This document shows, one piece after another, positions 1-7,900 of a DNA stretch of 9,036 nt (positions are counted from its first letter, which is position 1; each line of letters begins with the position of its first letter). The position numbers and the translations under genes are program-made. The stretch spans positions 1 to 9,036 of the forward strand of contig JAUXCL010000088.1 in the NCBI GenBank assembly GCA_030618905.1, read 5' to 3'. The DNA is from Bacteroidales bacterium (GTDB taxonomy: Bacteria; Bacteroidota; Bacteroidia; Bacteroidales; B18-G4). The notes under the pieces were generated by a model. It was not told where the DNA came from, searched no databases, and saw only the letters and a list, made by a program, of their open reading frames with translations.

Positions 1-93
1 GATTTCCCTGATTGAAGCCTTACCCACGCTTTTCAACCCGTTCTCTTCTATCTTACGTTTCACAACTACATGATCGATTGGTGTATTCTTCAT
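1..93 (-). CDS. Probable PLP-dependent aminotransferase, N-terminal fragment
   Basis: Only the first 31 codons are in the window; the gene runs off the left edge. The reading frame opens with ATG at 91-93 and begins MKNTPIDHVVVKRKIEENG, followed by a KSVGKASIRE stretch. From memory, this N-terminus (M-x-NTPI, then KSVGKASIRE about 20 residues in) is typical of class I/II pyridoxal-phosphate aminotransferases of Bacteroidota, whose catalytic domain would lie outside the window. Such enzymes move an amino group between an amino acid and a 2-oxoacid in the cytoplasm. The start is well supported by a strong Shine-Dalgarno sequence five bases upstream and by a consensus promoter just before it. 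The substrate cannot be told, and the family call rests on a short conserved segment only, with no catalytic lysine visible. Confidence 0.55.
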   Translation of the reverse strand, partial: MKNTPIDHVVVKRKIEENGLKSVGKASIREI

Positions 94-98
94 CGTAT

Positions 99-106
99 CT
101 CCTTTT
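99..106 (-). promoter_or_regulatory. Strong ribosome binding site of the aminotransferase gene
   Basis: Read on the minus strand this is AAAAGGAG, five bases before the ATG at 91-93. It is the clearest Shine-Dalgarno sequence in the window. The upstream genes start with little or no such signal, as is common in Bacteroidota. It fixes the start of the partial gene and suggests efficient, independent translation. Confidence 0.7.
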
Positions 107-120
107 ATTTAATAGGAAGT

Positions 121-150
121 CAAATATAGAGATTAATTATTAAAAAAAAT
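121..150 (-). promoter_or_regulatory. Bacteroidota-type promoter for the aminotransferase gene
   Basis: On the minus strand, positions 128 to 121 read TATATTTG, an exact match to the Bacteroidota -7 element TAnnTTTG. The -33 region falls in a T-rich run around 143-150, which only loosely matches TTTG. Transcription would start near 112-116, leaving a leader of about 20 bases that carries the strong ribosome binding site. The distal part of the promoter overlaps the last codons of the upstream barrel gene. The aminotransferase can therefore be expressed separately, although read-through from upstream is also possible, since I see no terminator hairpin between the two genes. Confidence 0.55.
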
Positions 151-1387
151 AGAAAACCGCTAGCAATACCCGAAAATTCCCTACAGTTTGAGATTGTGAA
201 AATTTTCCGTTGATATCCGGAATTCCATATGCTGCAACTGTGTATTCAAACTCACCGGCCAGCAGTAATTTATGATAATGAAACTGCAACCTTGGTGAGA
301 TGCGGTATGAGTAATCTATATTATTTCCACGGGTGTAGTAGCTTCCTGCGATTGGTGAATTATATCCCAGGTTCTTGCCAAATCCTGCAAAGAGTCCCAC
401 GCGGAATCTTTTTCCTGTAGTGATGATGTCGGTCCATAAGGAGAATTGCTCAGTATTGGCATAGGTGATATGATTGGCCAAGGTGTCTACCTTGCTCTCA
501 ATATATCCTCCCAGCATGATATGCTCCGTTAGGTTTTGTCCCCATATGGCCTGGAATTTTATCAGGATCTTCTTGAAAGAAAGTTTGGTAAATACAGTTG
601 CGGCAAAAGAATTGATCCTGTCATTCGCACTCGAAACCATCCCGGGAACCAGTTCTACGGAAAGGCGGGGCAGTAATTGTTTGTAATCAATACCTGCACC
701 AAAGATATGGTCTTGAAAATAATATTGTCCCTGCAAATCAAAATTGGGAATGGCGGAGTTCCGCAGGTAAACTGAGCTTTTCCCAATGGGCCCATAATTG
801 GAGAATTCAATTTGTGACGCCGCCACGGCAATCAATTCAAAATTTCCAAAGCGTTGTTGAAGCCTGAGCTGGTTATGCCTGGAAAAGGGATGATAGGGAG
901 CTCCAAGGTTTAATGAAATGGTTTTGGGCCTTACTTCAGGAACATAAAGTGGATGCCAGTAGAGGCCAGCTAACAATTGAGTCTTGGTCCATTTGAGTTG
1001 GAGCCATCCTTCCCGCAGGCGCAATCCATTGTGATCAAGATCATTAACTCCGGTAAAATCCACTTCGATCACTCCGCCCGACCTGGCGTTAAATACATCC
1101 GGCGCATCAATGGTAGCACGCAGGCGAGTGGTCATGGCTGCCTGGTTTAAATTAGCCTTACTATTGATATCATTACCGTCGGTATCATATTCCGGCTCCC
1201 TGGGGTAAAGTGTGAACATGCCCGCCCTGGATTCAATATTTTGCCTGGTATCGAAAAATAGTTGTGCATTTAAAAAACCAGATAAGGATAAGCCCCAGTT
1301 CTTTTGCTGTAATTTCTCACCCTGCCCGTACATGATGTTTGAAAGGATCAGGACAAGTACAGAACCGGTGATGATATATTTCTTCAA
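140..1387 (-). CDS. Outer-membrane beta-barrel protein, porin-like
   Basis: The 415-residue product has a signal peptide: MKK, a hydrophobic core at about 5-18, and probable cleavage after Gly21 before Gln22. Lacking a lipobox cysteine, it is not a lipoprotein. The mature part alternates polar and hydrophobic/aromatic residues as beta-barrels do and ends in VFYFF, with the C-terminal phenylalanine expected of an outer-membrane barrel recognised by the BAM complex. A SGFLNAQLFFDTRQ segment near 36-49, an RLRATIDAPDVF segment near 89-100 and a YLRNSAIPN segment near 207-215 resemble a porin-like (DcaP-like) family that I recall from Bacteroidota; this is recollection, not a search. The start is TTG at 1385-1387, one base after the symporter stop. 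It is preferred because the next in-frame methionine (residue 19) would destroy the signal peptide. It probably passes solutes to the coupled symporter; the cargo is unknown. Confidence 0.7.
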   Translation of the reverse strand: MKKYIITGSVLVLILSNIMYGQGEKLQQKNWGLSLSGFLNAQLFFDTRQNIESRAGMFTLYPREPEYDTDGNDINSKANLNQAAMTTRLRATIDAPDVFNARSGGVIEVDFTGVNDLDHNGLRLREGWLQLKWTKTQLLAGLYWHPLYVPEVRPKTISLNLGAPYHPFSRHNQLRLQQRFGNFELIAVAASQIEFSNYGPIGKSSVYLRNSAIPNFDLQGQYYFQDHIFGAGIDYKQLLPRLSVELVPGMVSSANDRINSFAATVFTKLSFKKILIKFQAIWGQNLTEHIMLGGYIESKVDTLANHITYANTEQFSLWTDIITTGKRFRVGLFAGFGKNLGYNSPIAGSYYTRGNNIDYSYRISPRLQFHYHKLLLAGEFEYTVAAYGIPDINGKFSQSQTVGNFRVLLAVFYFF

Positions 1388-1388
1388 C

Positions 1389-2825
1389 TCAGGATATTGC
1401 TTTTTTGTTAAATATAATGCTAATCAGGGGATTGGCAATGAAAGAAACTATCATACCTATTGAACCTGCCTGGGGTGAGGGTAAACCATAAAAATAAAGA
1501 CCGAGGCAGATTGAAAGGCCCAGGATGGCTGAACCAAGTCCACCATAGATGTTTGCCTTCTTCCAGATGATTCCCCAGATGAAAGGACCGAGAAAGAATG
1601 AACCGATAGCTCCCCAGCTTACGCCAAGAATGGAAACAATTGTGTCGGGATTGATATACGCAAGGATGACGGAAAGCAATACAAAGAATGCGCTGGAAAT
1701 GCGCATAAGTAGGGTCAAACGCTTGTCGGAAGCCCGCTGGTTAATAAAACCATGATAGAAATCCTTGGCCAGGGAAGAACTGGAAATAAGGACAAGGGCA
1801 GCCAGTGTCGACATGGAAGCGGATAGGATCAGGAGCAAAATAACTACAGATAATGATTCCGGAATGACATTAACCAGCAGTTCGGGCATCAGCCTGTCAT
1901 ACACAGGTTGTCCCTCAGAAAAAGCTCCGGGATTGGCTTCCGGGCTTAGAAAAATTCTTGTCGTGGATCCGATGAAGTATGCTACTCCACCGACCAAAAG
2001 CGCAAAGAAGGTGGAAACAAGCATTCCGATCCTGATTGATCTTCTATCGCGGATCGCATAAAACTTTTGGATCAGCTGGGGCATGGCAAAGGGGGCAATG
2101 CTGGTTAAGATGATCAGGGAAAGTAATGGCCACCATCCCGGAGGACCTATGGCTTCAGTAAGCCCTGGGTCAACTTCCTGTAAGGATTGTGTGATGTTTG
2201 CAATACCGCCTCCTTTATCTACTGTACTGATGAACAAGATGATCACACCTGCTGTCATGATGATCCCGAAAATCAGGTCTATCATGGCCATTGACTTATA
2301 TCCGCCCAATACCAGGTAAATGGATGTAAACAATCCCATAAATATTAGTGCATGCCAGTATTCAATCCCGAAATTTGATGTGAAAAGATAGGAAAGCCCC
2401 ATGAATACAGCAGCAGAGTAGGGGATGAGGAATGTAAAAATTACAATAGATGACAGGAGTTTGAATGATTTACTGTTATATCTTTTTTCGAGGAATTCGC
2501 TTACTGTCGACACCTGGTACTTTATCGAGGCTTGTTTGATCTTCCAACCAAGCAGGCCCCATACACAGAGCACTCCAACAACGGAATTAAGTAATGCAAT
2601 CCAGAGGCTTGAATAGCCAAATCCCCACCCAATTTTACCTGCAAACCCAATGAAAAGAACGGCACTGAAATATGCCGTTCCGTATGAAAAAGCCGTCATC
2701 CAGGGGCCTACATTTCCACCACCGAGGAAGAAATCGGAAAATGATTTTGTCCTGCGTAAACCAATGATCCCTATTGTGATGATCATCAAGGCATACAGGG
2801 CAATAACTATGATTTTGACGCTCAT
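1389..2825 (-). CDS. Sodium:solute symporter (SSS family)
   Basis: This 478-residue, very hydrophobic inner-membrane protein has roughly 13 predicted transmembrane segments, the usual size and layout of the SSS family (PutP, PanF and SGLT relatives, LeuT fold). These carriers use the Na+ gradient to import sugars, amino acids, carboxylates or vitamins. Visible family features are the FFLGGGNVGPWMTAFSYGTA loop and helix at about 32-51, a GGYKSMAMID segment at 174-183, and SASMSTLAALVLISSSSLAKD at 335-355. In that last segment Ser339-Thr340 align with the Na2-site Ser-Thr of PutP. Tyr52 occupies the position of the essential PutP Asp55, so proline is not an obvious substrate. The ATG overlaps the ligase stop in an ATGA, giving translational coupling. 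The neighbouring CoA ligase suggests a carboxylate or amino-acid substrate, which is inference. Confidence 0.85.
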   Translation of the reverse strand: MSVKIIVIALYALMIITIGIIGLRRTKSFSDFFLGGGNVGPWMTAFSYGTAYFSAVLFIGFAGKIGWGFGYSSLWIALLNSVVGVLCVWGLLGWKIKQASIKYQVSTVSEFLEKRYNSKSFKLLSSIVIFTFLIPYSAAVFMGLSYLFTSNFGIEYWHALIFMGLFTSIYLVLGGYKSMAMIDLIFGIIMTAGVIILFISTVDKGGGIANITQSLQEVDPGLTEAIGPPGWWPLLSLIILTSIAPFAMPQLIQKFYAIRDRRSIRIGMLVSTFFALLVGGVAYFIGSTTRIFLSPEANPGAFSEGQPVYDRLMPELLVNVIPESLSVVILLLILSASMSTLAALVLISSSSLAKDFYHGFINQRASDKRLTLLMRISSAFFVLLSVILAYINPDTIVSILGVSWGAIGSFFLGPFIWGIIWKKANIYGGLGSAILGLSICLGLYFYGLPSPQAGSIGMIVSFIANPLISIIFNKKAIS

Positions 2826-4882
2826 GATTTTTGAATATTAATCCTGGCATCCACAGCAAGGATCTGAGCCCCTTTTCCAATCATTGGATTGATGTCCAGT
2901 TCTATGATCTCAGGAGCGGCCTGCACCAAGGTTGATAATCTGCAGATGATATCAGCAAACAGTTCCTGATTGACACCTTGTTGCCCTCTCACACCTTCCA
3001 ATAGCTTGATGGCTTTTAGATTTTTAATCATCTTTTTGGCCTCATCATGGGATAATGGCGCCAGTCCGGCCTGAACATCTTTAAGTACTTCAATATAAAT
3101 ACCCCCCAGGCCACATAAGATCAAATGACCAAATTTATCTTCATATTTTGCTCCTGCGAATAGCTCAATTCCGCTGTACATGGGTTGTATCAATACAGCT
3201 TCCGCATCCGGGATCATCATAAGCTTCTGAAAAGTAGTTTTGGCTTCCTCTGTGTTATTGATGTCCAGGACCACTCCTCCAACATCTGTTTTATGAACAG
3301 GGCCTACGACTTTCATAACCACCGGGAACCCTAATTTCTGAGCTGTTTTAACAGCTTCATCTTCCATTTGAACTACTTCTTCCTGTATTCTGGGAATTCC
3401 ACTTGCGTCAAGCAGGGATTGTACATGATCAGGCGAGAGGTAACCATCATCTGCCAGCCCGATGACCTTCCGGATCTTTTGCTTATCGACATCCGGTGTC
3501 TTTATGCTTTCCGGGGCAGGTGCCTGGGTATTGGCGATTTTCATAAGTGCACTGCCAAATTGCACCTCATCAGGGAAAATGACCCAGCCTTTTTCGATAA
3601 AGGCCCTGACCTCTTCTGCAGCAGTATGTGTTGAGGGAAGGATAGGGTAGATGGGCTTTTTTGACTTTTTTAATCGATCAGACAAGATCTCATACACATC
3701 AAAAATATCGGATAATCCGGGTGTGCCAAAAATAACGGCTATACCATCAACCTCTTCAAATTTTTGATCAGCATAATCAAGGATCGTTCCCAATTGCTCC
3801 CCGGTTCCGGTGGCCAGAAAGTCAATAGGGTTAGACACTGACGACCCGGGGAATAATTCTTCCAGCAGTGCATCAGCATGTGGCCCTTTGATTTCAGGGA
3901 TGTTCAATCCACCTTCAGATAAAACATCGGTCAACATGACTGCCGGTCCACCAGCATGGGTGATGATAGCGATGTTTTTTCCCGGCAAGGTTTTATACAT
4001 AAAGACAGAGGCCACCGCGACAAGTTCTTCACGGCCATAGCAGCGGACGATACCAGCCTTTTTAAAAAGTGCGTCAACAGCAACATCAGATGATGCCAGA
4101 GCGCCGGTATGAGAGGATGCGGCACGGCTTCCAGCCTCTGATGTTCCGGCCTTTATGGCAGCGATCCTGCATCCTTTCCTGATCAGGGAAGACGCATGCT
4201 TTAATAAGAGTTCCGGTTTATCAATATTTTCGATATACAGAAGTTTAACCTTTGGGCTTCTTTCAGGATCAAAAGTTTCGTCCATGTATTGCAAAATCTC
4301 TTCCACACCCATTTGTGCACTGTTACCCACCGAGAATACCCTGGAAAAAGACAGGCCTTTGGGTATACCTGCTTCCATGATAAAACTGGCAGTTGCACCT
4401 GAACCTGAAATAAAATCACATCCGCCCAGCGTGAGTTTTGGTATGGGCATGGTAAATACACCATGGTATTCAGGTGTAAGCACACCAATACAATTTGGCC
4501 CGATCAATGCTCCGTCCACTTCGTCGATGATCTGAACAACTTGTTCTTCCAAATGCTTACCTTCTTCGCTTTCTTCACTGAATCCGGCCGATAGGATGAT
4601 GAATGCACGGGTGCTTTTCTGATGGGCAAGGATGTCTACAGTCGGTGGAATGTACTTTGCAGCAATGGCTATAATGGCAAGGTCGACTTCCGGCAGGTCT
4701 TCCGGGTTTCTAAAACTTTTGATGCCCTGTACCAGGTCTTCTTTTAAATTCGTGACGTAAAGCTCGCCTTTAAAACCACCATCAATCAGGTTTTTTAAGA
4801 CTTTCCCGCCGGGCTTGTGGATATCATTGGATCCACCAACAACCACGATACTTTTCGGGTTAATCAGTTGTTCCGTAACCAT
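2822..4882 (-). CDS. ADP-forming acetate/acyl-CoA ligase, fused alpha-beta
   Basis: The family interconverts acyl-CoA + ADP + Pi with acid + ATP + CoA in the cytoplasm, in fermenters usually in the ATP-making direction. The 686 residues show both subunits in order: a CoA-binding Rossmann domain (about 5-130, with SIVVVGGSND at 11-20 and GPNCIGVLTP at 128-137), a succinyl-CoA-ligase-like region (about 150-450), and a C-terminal ATP-grasp domain (about 470-686). His258 in SSHTGA matches the alpha phospho-histidine. His530 in VHKTDVGGVV matches the second, beta histidine that shuttles phosphate. GLGGIYIEVLKD (591-602) and ELDINPM (661-667) are ATP-grasp features. The alpha loop reads ISGSGA where archaeal enzymes, as I recall them, read ISQSGA. 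Substrate range (acetate, propionate, branched-chain or aryl acids) cannot be read. No clear Shine-Dalgarno precedes the ATG. It heads a tightly coupled cluster with the symporter and barrel genes. Confidence 0.88.
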   Translation of the reverse strand: MVTEQLINPKSIVVVGGSNDIHKPGGKVLKNLIDGGFKGELYVTNLKEDLVQGIKSFRNPEDLPEVDLAIIAIAAKYIPPTVDILAHQKSTRAFIILSAGFSEESEEGKHLEEQVVQIIDEVDGALIGPNCIGVLTPEYHGVFTMPIPKLTLGGCDFISGSGATASFIMEAGIPKGLSFSRVFSVGNSAQMGVEEILQYMDETFDPERSPKVKLLYIENIDKPELLLKHASSLIRKGCRIAAIKAGTSEAGSRAASSHTGALASSDVAVDALFKKAGIVRCYGREELVAVASVFMYKTLPGKNIAIITHAGGPAVMLTDVLSEGGLNIPEIKGPHADALLEELFPGSSVSNPIDFLATGTGEQLGTILDYADQKFEEVDGIAVIFGTPGLSDIFDVYEILSDRLKKSKKPIYPILPSTHTAAEEVRAFIEKGWVIFPDEVQFGSALMKIANTQAPAPESIKTPDVDKQKIRKVIGLADDGYLSPDHVQSLLDASGIPRIQEEVVQMEDEAVKTAQKLGFPVVMKVVGPVHKTDVGGVVLDINNTEEAKTTFQKLMMIPDAEAVLIQPMYSGIELFAGAKYEDKFGHLILCGLGGIYIEVLKDVQAGLAPLSHDEAKKMIKNLKAIKLLEGVRGQQGVNQELFADIICRLSTLVQAAPEIIELDINPMIGKGAQILAVDARINIQKS

Positions 4883-4930
4883 ACAGATAACTTTTTTGGG
4901 TGATAATGATCAGCAACGCTGAACCAGATG

Positions 4931-4938
4931 CGAATTTA
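4931..4938 (-). promoter_or_regulatory. Weak -7 promoter candidate before the CoA-ligase gene
   Basis: On the minus strand this reads TAAATTCG, one mismatch from TAnnTTTG, about 48 bases before the ligase ATG and just after an AT-rich stretch (4941-4958). I do not find a convincing TTTG at the -33 distance. It is the best promoter candidate in the spacer but could be chance. Confidence 0.22.
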
Positions 4939-4959
4939 GGAAAATTAATTTAAAATACA

Positions 4960-4977
4960 GGATACCGCAACGGTACC
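4960..4977 (-). terminator. Small hairpin after the cotransporter gene, possible weak terminator
   Basis: The minus-strand transcript can fold GGUACCG-UUG-CGGUAUCC: seven base pairs with one bulged base (opposite 4962) and a three-base loop. It begins 18 bases after the cotransporter stop codon and is followed by the T/A-rich UGUAUUUUAAAUUAAUUUU instead of a clean U run. That fits a leaky intrinsic terminator or an mRNA 3'-end stabiliser that separates the cotransporter from the ligase cluster. Confidence 0.3.
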
Positions 4978-4978
4978 A

Positions 4979-4988
4979 ATTCCGGAAT
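4979..4988. repeat. Ten-base perfect palindrome ATTCCGGAAT
   Basis: A perfect palindrome lies 7 bases beyond the cotransporter stop codon, directly beside the small hairpin. A related TTTCCGGA occurs about 20 bases away, inside the last cotransporter codons. It could bind a dimeric regulator, but it is short and nothing else supports that. Confidence 0.25.
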
Positions 4989-4994
4989 ATATAA

Positions 4995-7900
4995 CTACCT
5001 CATATATTTCCGGATGCTACCTTTGCTGCGGAGGATGGTCAGGATAGAAAACGTATCCATCAGGGAATTTCTTCTTTCCATGATCTGGTTCATTACCTTG
5101 ATCAATGATTTTTCCACCTGGAATTTTTCCTCCAGTAATTGCTGTAATGTTTGTTCCTCATCCATCTCATCCAACTTCAATGTTTGTGCATATTGGGAAA
5201 CGCTTTGTCTGACATTGTCAATGGATTGGATGATCTTATCAGAGAGTTCATCCAGGGTGGATTGAACCGGCTTCAGGTATTCTTCTTTAATAGCCTGGGT
5301 AGCCATGCTTTTCAATTGGAAACTATTGGAGCGATGTTTAAGAAATTGCTCTTCCTTAAAGTTTTCATAAACATCATACTTAATCATGGCAATTGATTTG
5401 GTGAGATCAGCCGGCCGTGATTTAATTTTACCCATAATGACCTTGATAAGGTCATCCCATAAAAAGTTAAATTGCTCAGGATCAAGATGCTCAGAAGTTG
5501 TCTTTATTTGCCTGAGCTGTTGCTCCGGATCCTTGCTTTCAAATGAATGAATGAGTTTCTGGAAATGCTTCAACACAAGGTGTTGTGTCTTCTCATTAAT
5601 GCCATAGTATAGATGTAGCAGATCGGCCCTCAATTCAAGAATAAGGTGGTTAAGGTTCAGTTGTAATTCATTGAGTTTATTCAACAGGATCATATTCTCA
5701 TGCCATAAAGCGGGTATTTTTGCCGTCTTTTCTTCCATTAAAGCATATGGCAGATTTAGTTTTTTCCTTTTGGATATAAGCTTATTGGGACGAATCGTTT
5801 CCAGGTCATTGCTGATCTGCTGTATGTTATAAAATACCTTATTGAGCAATAGCAGGTAAAGCGATTGTAATGAAGCTTCATTCAATTGTATGAATCCATG
5901 ATAAGTTTTGTTGATCTTGTTGATTTCATCATTGATGATCACGTCATTCAATCCATTGTCCTGGATGATCTTGTCCAGTTTAATGTTGGAATCCATGGCG
6001 GCTGCATTCAACTTCTGGATCTTTAAAATGTATTGAATACTGATCATGCCCCAATTTTGCATTACTTCATATAATGCGTTTTGCAGGGCCCCGTCAAGAT
6101 GGGCCCGGATCAGTCTGGCGTATTTCACATGGTATCTTTTCCTGAGGCCTAAACTATTGATCATGAACTTTCTCCAGCTCTTGAACAATACAGTTGCACC
6201 TTTATCCCCTTTGCGGATTTTTAAATCATCACGGGTAAATTCAATGGTGATGGAATCCGTCAGCGATTTAAAGATTTCTGATAACCGGGAATTGTACAAA
6301 TTAATTCCATTTTGCAGTATTTCTTTTTGCTCAAGGAAATTGCTTTCATCCATTGAATCAATTACTCTGGCCTGATCTGCAATAATCCCTGACTGAATTT
6401 TAAATGCTTGTTCCTGCATGTCTGACCTGCTATTTCCATCAGTGACTGTTTGGAATTTCTGCAAATGTACTTCGATGATCTCTTTTATTTTATGGACAGG
6501 GTAAGAATGATAGCTGAATAATTCCCCCATATATTCTTTATAAAGGGATTCATTCAGCCATTTCAGCTTATCGTACAGGTTTCGTAAGTGCTCGGCAAGT
6601 AATGGGTGCCTTGGGTACTTAATCTCAGGAATTTTTATCTCCCTGCTTTTGCCCACATCGAACCCCTTTTTAATGAATTCTGATTTCTCATGAAAAGTAT
6701 TGCTTCTGGCAAGGCCTATTTCAGTTTCTTTAAAGTAGGAAGATGCTTTCATCAACACTACAGTTCCGATATTCTGGCAGAGTTGGTTGATATTGTCGAC
6801 ATAGAATTGTTCCTGGCCTTCACGTACTTCGGGTATCCCCAGGAATACAAGGTCTGAATTGGATGACTCAACCTGGATGATCTCATGCACCGGTCTTTGC
6901 TCGATTTGGTTGTTCATTACTTTGATCTCAGCATCCATCCTGAGTTGTTCAAGCACTTTCTCTGCATCTTTGATCAGTTTTTCCTTTTCATCATTGATGG
7001 GATTGATAATCAAAATCCTTGCCTGTGCATTTTTCCAATTATCTGAAAGCCAGATAAATTTGATTAGCGACAACATGAGTGTGCAATTGTTGCCACCTCC
7101 CCGGCACCAAATATCGATGACCTGTTTTTTGCCAAAGCTAAGGTCCTTATCGTAATCGACCATAAGGATATTCAGGTCAAGGTCACTCAGGTTTTTGATC
7201 ATTTTAACAAACCTGGCAGGATCTTCCGTTTGCCGTCCCCAACCCATCAGCACGGTATTGGGTTCCACACCCGAGAAGCCATAGGTGCTGGAAATGGCTT
7301 CAATGCCTTCATAAATATCCATGCATTCATGTATCCTGGTGAAAACACCCTCTTGCTCAGTCGTTTCCTTGCTACCAATAGCTTGCTGGTGCTTTTTCAG
7401 GAGCACATTGGCGGATTTGTTGAGGATCAGGTCAAAATTGGACAGCAAGCCTTGTTTACCGACCAGATCCTTTCCTAATTGAAGTAAATGGGGCCTGTTA
7501 CCTGAACCCCCGCTGAATAAAATAATATTTGGACGCCAGTTACGTTCTTCCAGCCCCCTGGATTCAATCCTTTTCAGGATAGCTCTGACGATTGCCGACC
7601 ATACACTTTGCCAGACATCTCCGAAATCCAGGGCCAGCTTTTTTCTTTTGATATAATAATAGATGGTGGCAAGTACGATCATGGCCAGTATCATCGCTCC
7701 GGTATCCAGCTTGAACATCACAGCGAAGCAGGCGATGAAGCCAATGATACCGAACCACATCGGGATCCTGAATGAAGGCCTGAAGTCGGTACTGGCCCAT
7801 TTTTCCAAAGCAAATGCCAGGTTGATAAATCCATATGCTGCGATGTAGAACATGGTCACAATGGAAGCAACCACATCCAGTTCACCAATCAGGATGCCCA

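Noticed and set aside
2635..2880. An 81-codon minus-strand frame across the ligase/symporter junction
   Set aside because: It is a shifted-frame shadow of the symporter N-terminus and ligase C-terminus, rich in Trp, Arg and His. The ATGA junction of the two real genes explains the region.
4883..4994. A riboswitch or small RNA in the spacer between the cotransporter and ligase genes
   Set aside because: The spacer is 112 bases and holds only one short hairpin and a 10-base palindrome, with no conserved riboswitch core that I can recognise.
4995..6647. A possible frameshift or separate gene fused to the cotransporter
   Set aside because: The frame is continuous from 8909 to 4995 with no internal start preceded by a convincing ribosome binding site near residue 755, so it is treated as one protein. 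An assembly artefact cannot be fully excluded.
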